From NCBI GenBank assembly GCA_946478645.1, contig CAMLCW010000342.1:1-5522 (forward strand): 5,522 bases of DNA. The letters are read 5' to 3'. A model generated the notes under the pieces. That model was given only the letters and a program-made list of their open reading frames with translations, was not told the origin of the DNA and made no database searches. The translations under genes and the position numbers were made by a program. Origin of the DNA: an uncultured Variovorax sp. Its GTDB lineage: Bacteria; Pseudomonadota; Gammaproteobacteria; Burkholderiales; Burkholderiaceae. Every line of letters begins with the position of its first letter. Positions within the stretch are counted from its first letter, which is position 1. Below, one piece after another: positions 5,306 to 5,522 of the stretch.

Positions 5306-5522
5306 CTACGAAGCAGCCAGCGTGAAGGCTGCGCCGTGCGTCAGCGCCGGATCGATCGACCCGTGGCTGCCGGCCGCATCGGTTTTCAACACGATGGCGC
5401 TCGGCCCCTCGCCGCGCGTGCGGCCGGGCTCGGCATGCAGCACCACGTCGAAACCGCGCAGGCGCAACCGGCCGTCGTCGGCCACCGCATCGGGGCCGAG
5501 CAGCATGCGGTAGCGCGCGAGG
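5306..5522 (-). CDS. 3' end of an unidentified gene entering from the right
   Basis: The last 71 codons of a minus-strand gene are visible, ending at a TAG (5308-5306). The reading frame is open to the window edge and has G/C-biased third positions like the real genes nearby. The tail reads LARYRMLLGPDAVADDG at the edge, then RLRLRGFDVV, and finishes HGAAFTLAAS. It has a mixed polar/hydrophobic character suggesting a beta-rich soluble C-terminal domain, with no membrane segment and no cysteine. I do not recognise the family. It ends 37 bp before the LysR start on the same strand, so the two may be co-transcribed, which would make it another possible target or partner of the regulator. The plus-strand frame across the same DNA looks like a shadow. 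Confidence 0.6.
   Translation of the reverse strand, partial: LARYRMLLGPDAVADDGRLRLRGFDVVLHAEPGRTRGEGPSAIVLKTDAAGSHGSIDPALTHGAAFTLAAS

Noticed and set aside
2881..5325. Very long plus-strand open frame (814 codons) opposite the dehydrogenase and LysR genes
   Set aside because: The minus-strand frames carry complete, conserved enzyme and regulator motifs. The opposite frame is rich in Arg, Ala, Gly and His without any recognisable domain, which is the usual antisense shadow in GC-rich genomes.
1..5522. Mobile elements, CRISPR arrays, tRNA or toxin-antitoxin genes
   Set aside because: I looked on both strands for transposase or integrase motifs, terminal inverted repeats, regularly spaced repeats, cloverleaf-like segments and small gene pairs, and found none that I could support.

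Overview
The window is GC-rich proteobacterial DNA. Strongly G/C-biased third codon positions and close resemblance of the encoded proteins to Burkholderiales enzymes suggest a beta-proteobacterium, most likely a member of the Comamonadaceae (Variovorax/Acidovorax-like). That placement is inferred from remembered family sequences, not from a search. The content is chromosomal metabolic housekeeping. I see no transposase, integrase, phage gene, CRISPR array, tRNA or rRNA.

Layout, left to right. Positions 1-39 hold the first 13 codons of a possible minus-strand gene that leaves the window. A relatively AT-rich divergent control region (40-169) follows. It precedes a plus-strand gene (170-1558) for an exported alpha/beta-hydrolase with a signal peptide, a GQSYG nucleophile elbow and six cysteines in the mature part. 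This gene converges on a minus-strand gene at 1596-2942, and the 37-bp gap between them contains a GC-rich stem-loop. Everything from 5522 down to 1596 reads on the minus strand. In order of transcription it holds the 3' end of an unidentified gene (5522-5306), a GcvA-type LysR regulator (5268-4366), an LldD-like FMN-dependent 2-hydroxyacid (L-lactate) dehydrogenase (4206-3049), and a KgtP-type metabolite:H+ symporter (2942-1596).

How the genes may work together. A regulator, a 2-hydroxyacid-oxidising flavoenzyme and a 2-oxoacid/dicarboxylate-type proton symporter in tandem suggest a small organic-acid uptake and oxidation cassette. The permease would bring in an organic acid, and the dehydrogenase would oxidise a 2-hydroxyacid to a 2-oxoacid and pass electrons to the respiratory chain. 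The LysR protein would control the unit from the same strand. The usual LldD substrate is L-lactate and the usual KgtP substrate is 2-oxoglutarate, so the pairing leaves the true substrate open. The secreted hydrolase is convergent with the cassette and need not be related to it.

The intergenic spaces carry inverted repeats: one nested GC-rich hairpin between lysR and lldD, and two consecutive hairpins between lldD and kgtP. Two genes have misleading upstream start codons (TTG 89, ATG 4263) that coincide with likely promoter hexamers, so shorter starts are preferred (170 and TTG 4206). Nothing here looks like a wholly new biological system. The main open points are the substrate of the dehydrogenase/permease pair and that of the secreted hydrolase.
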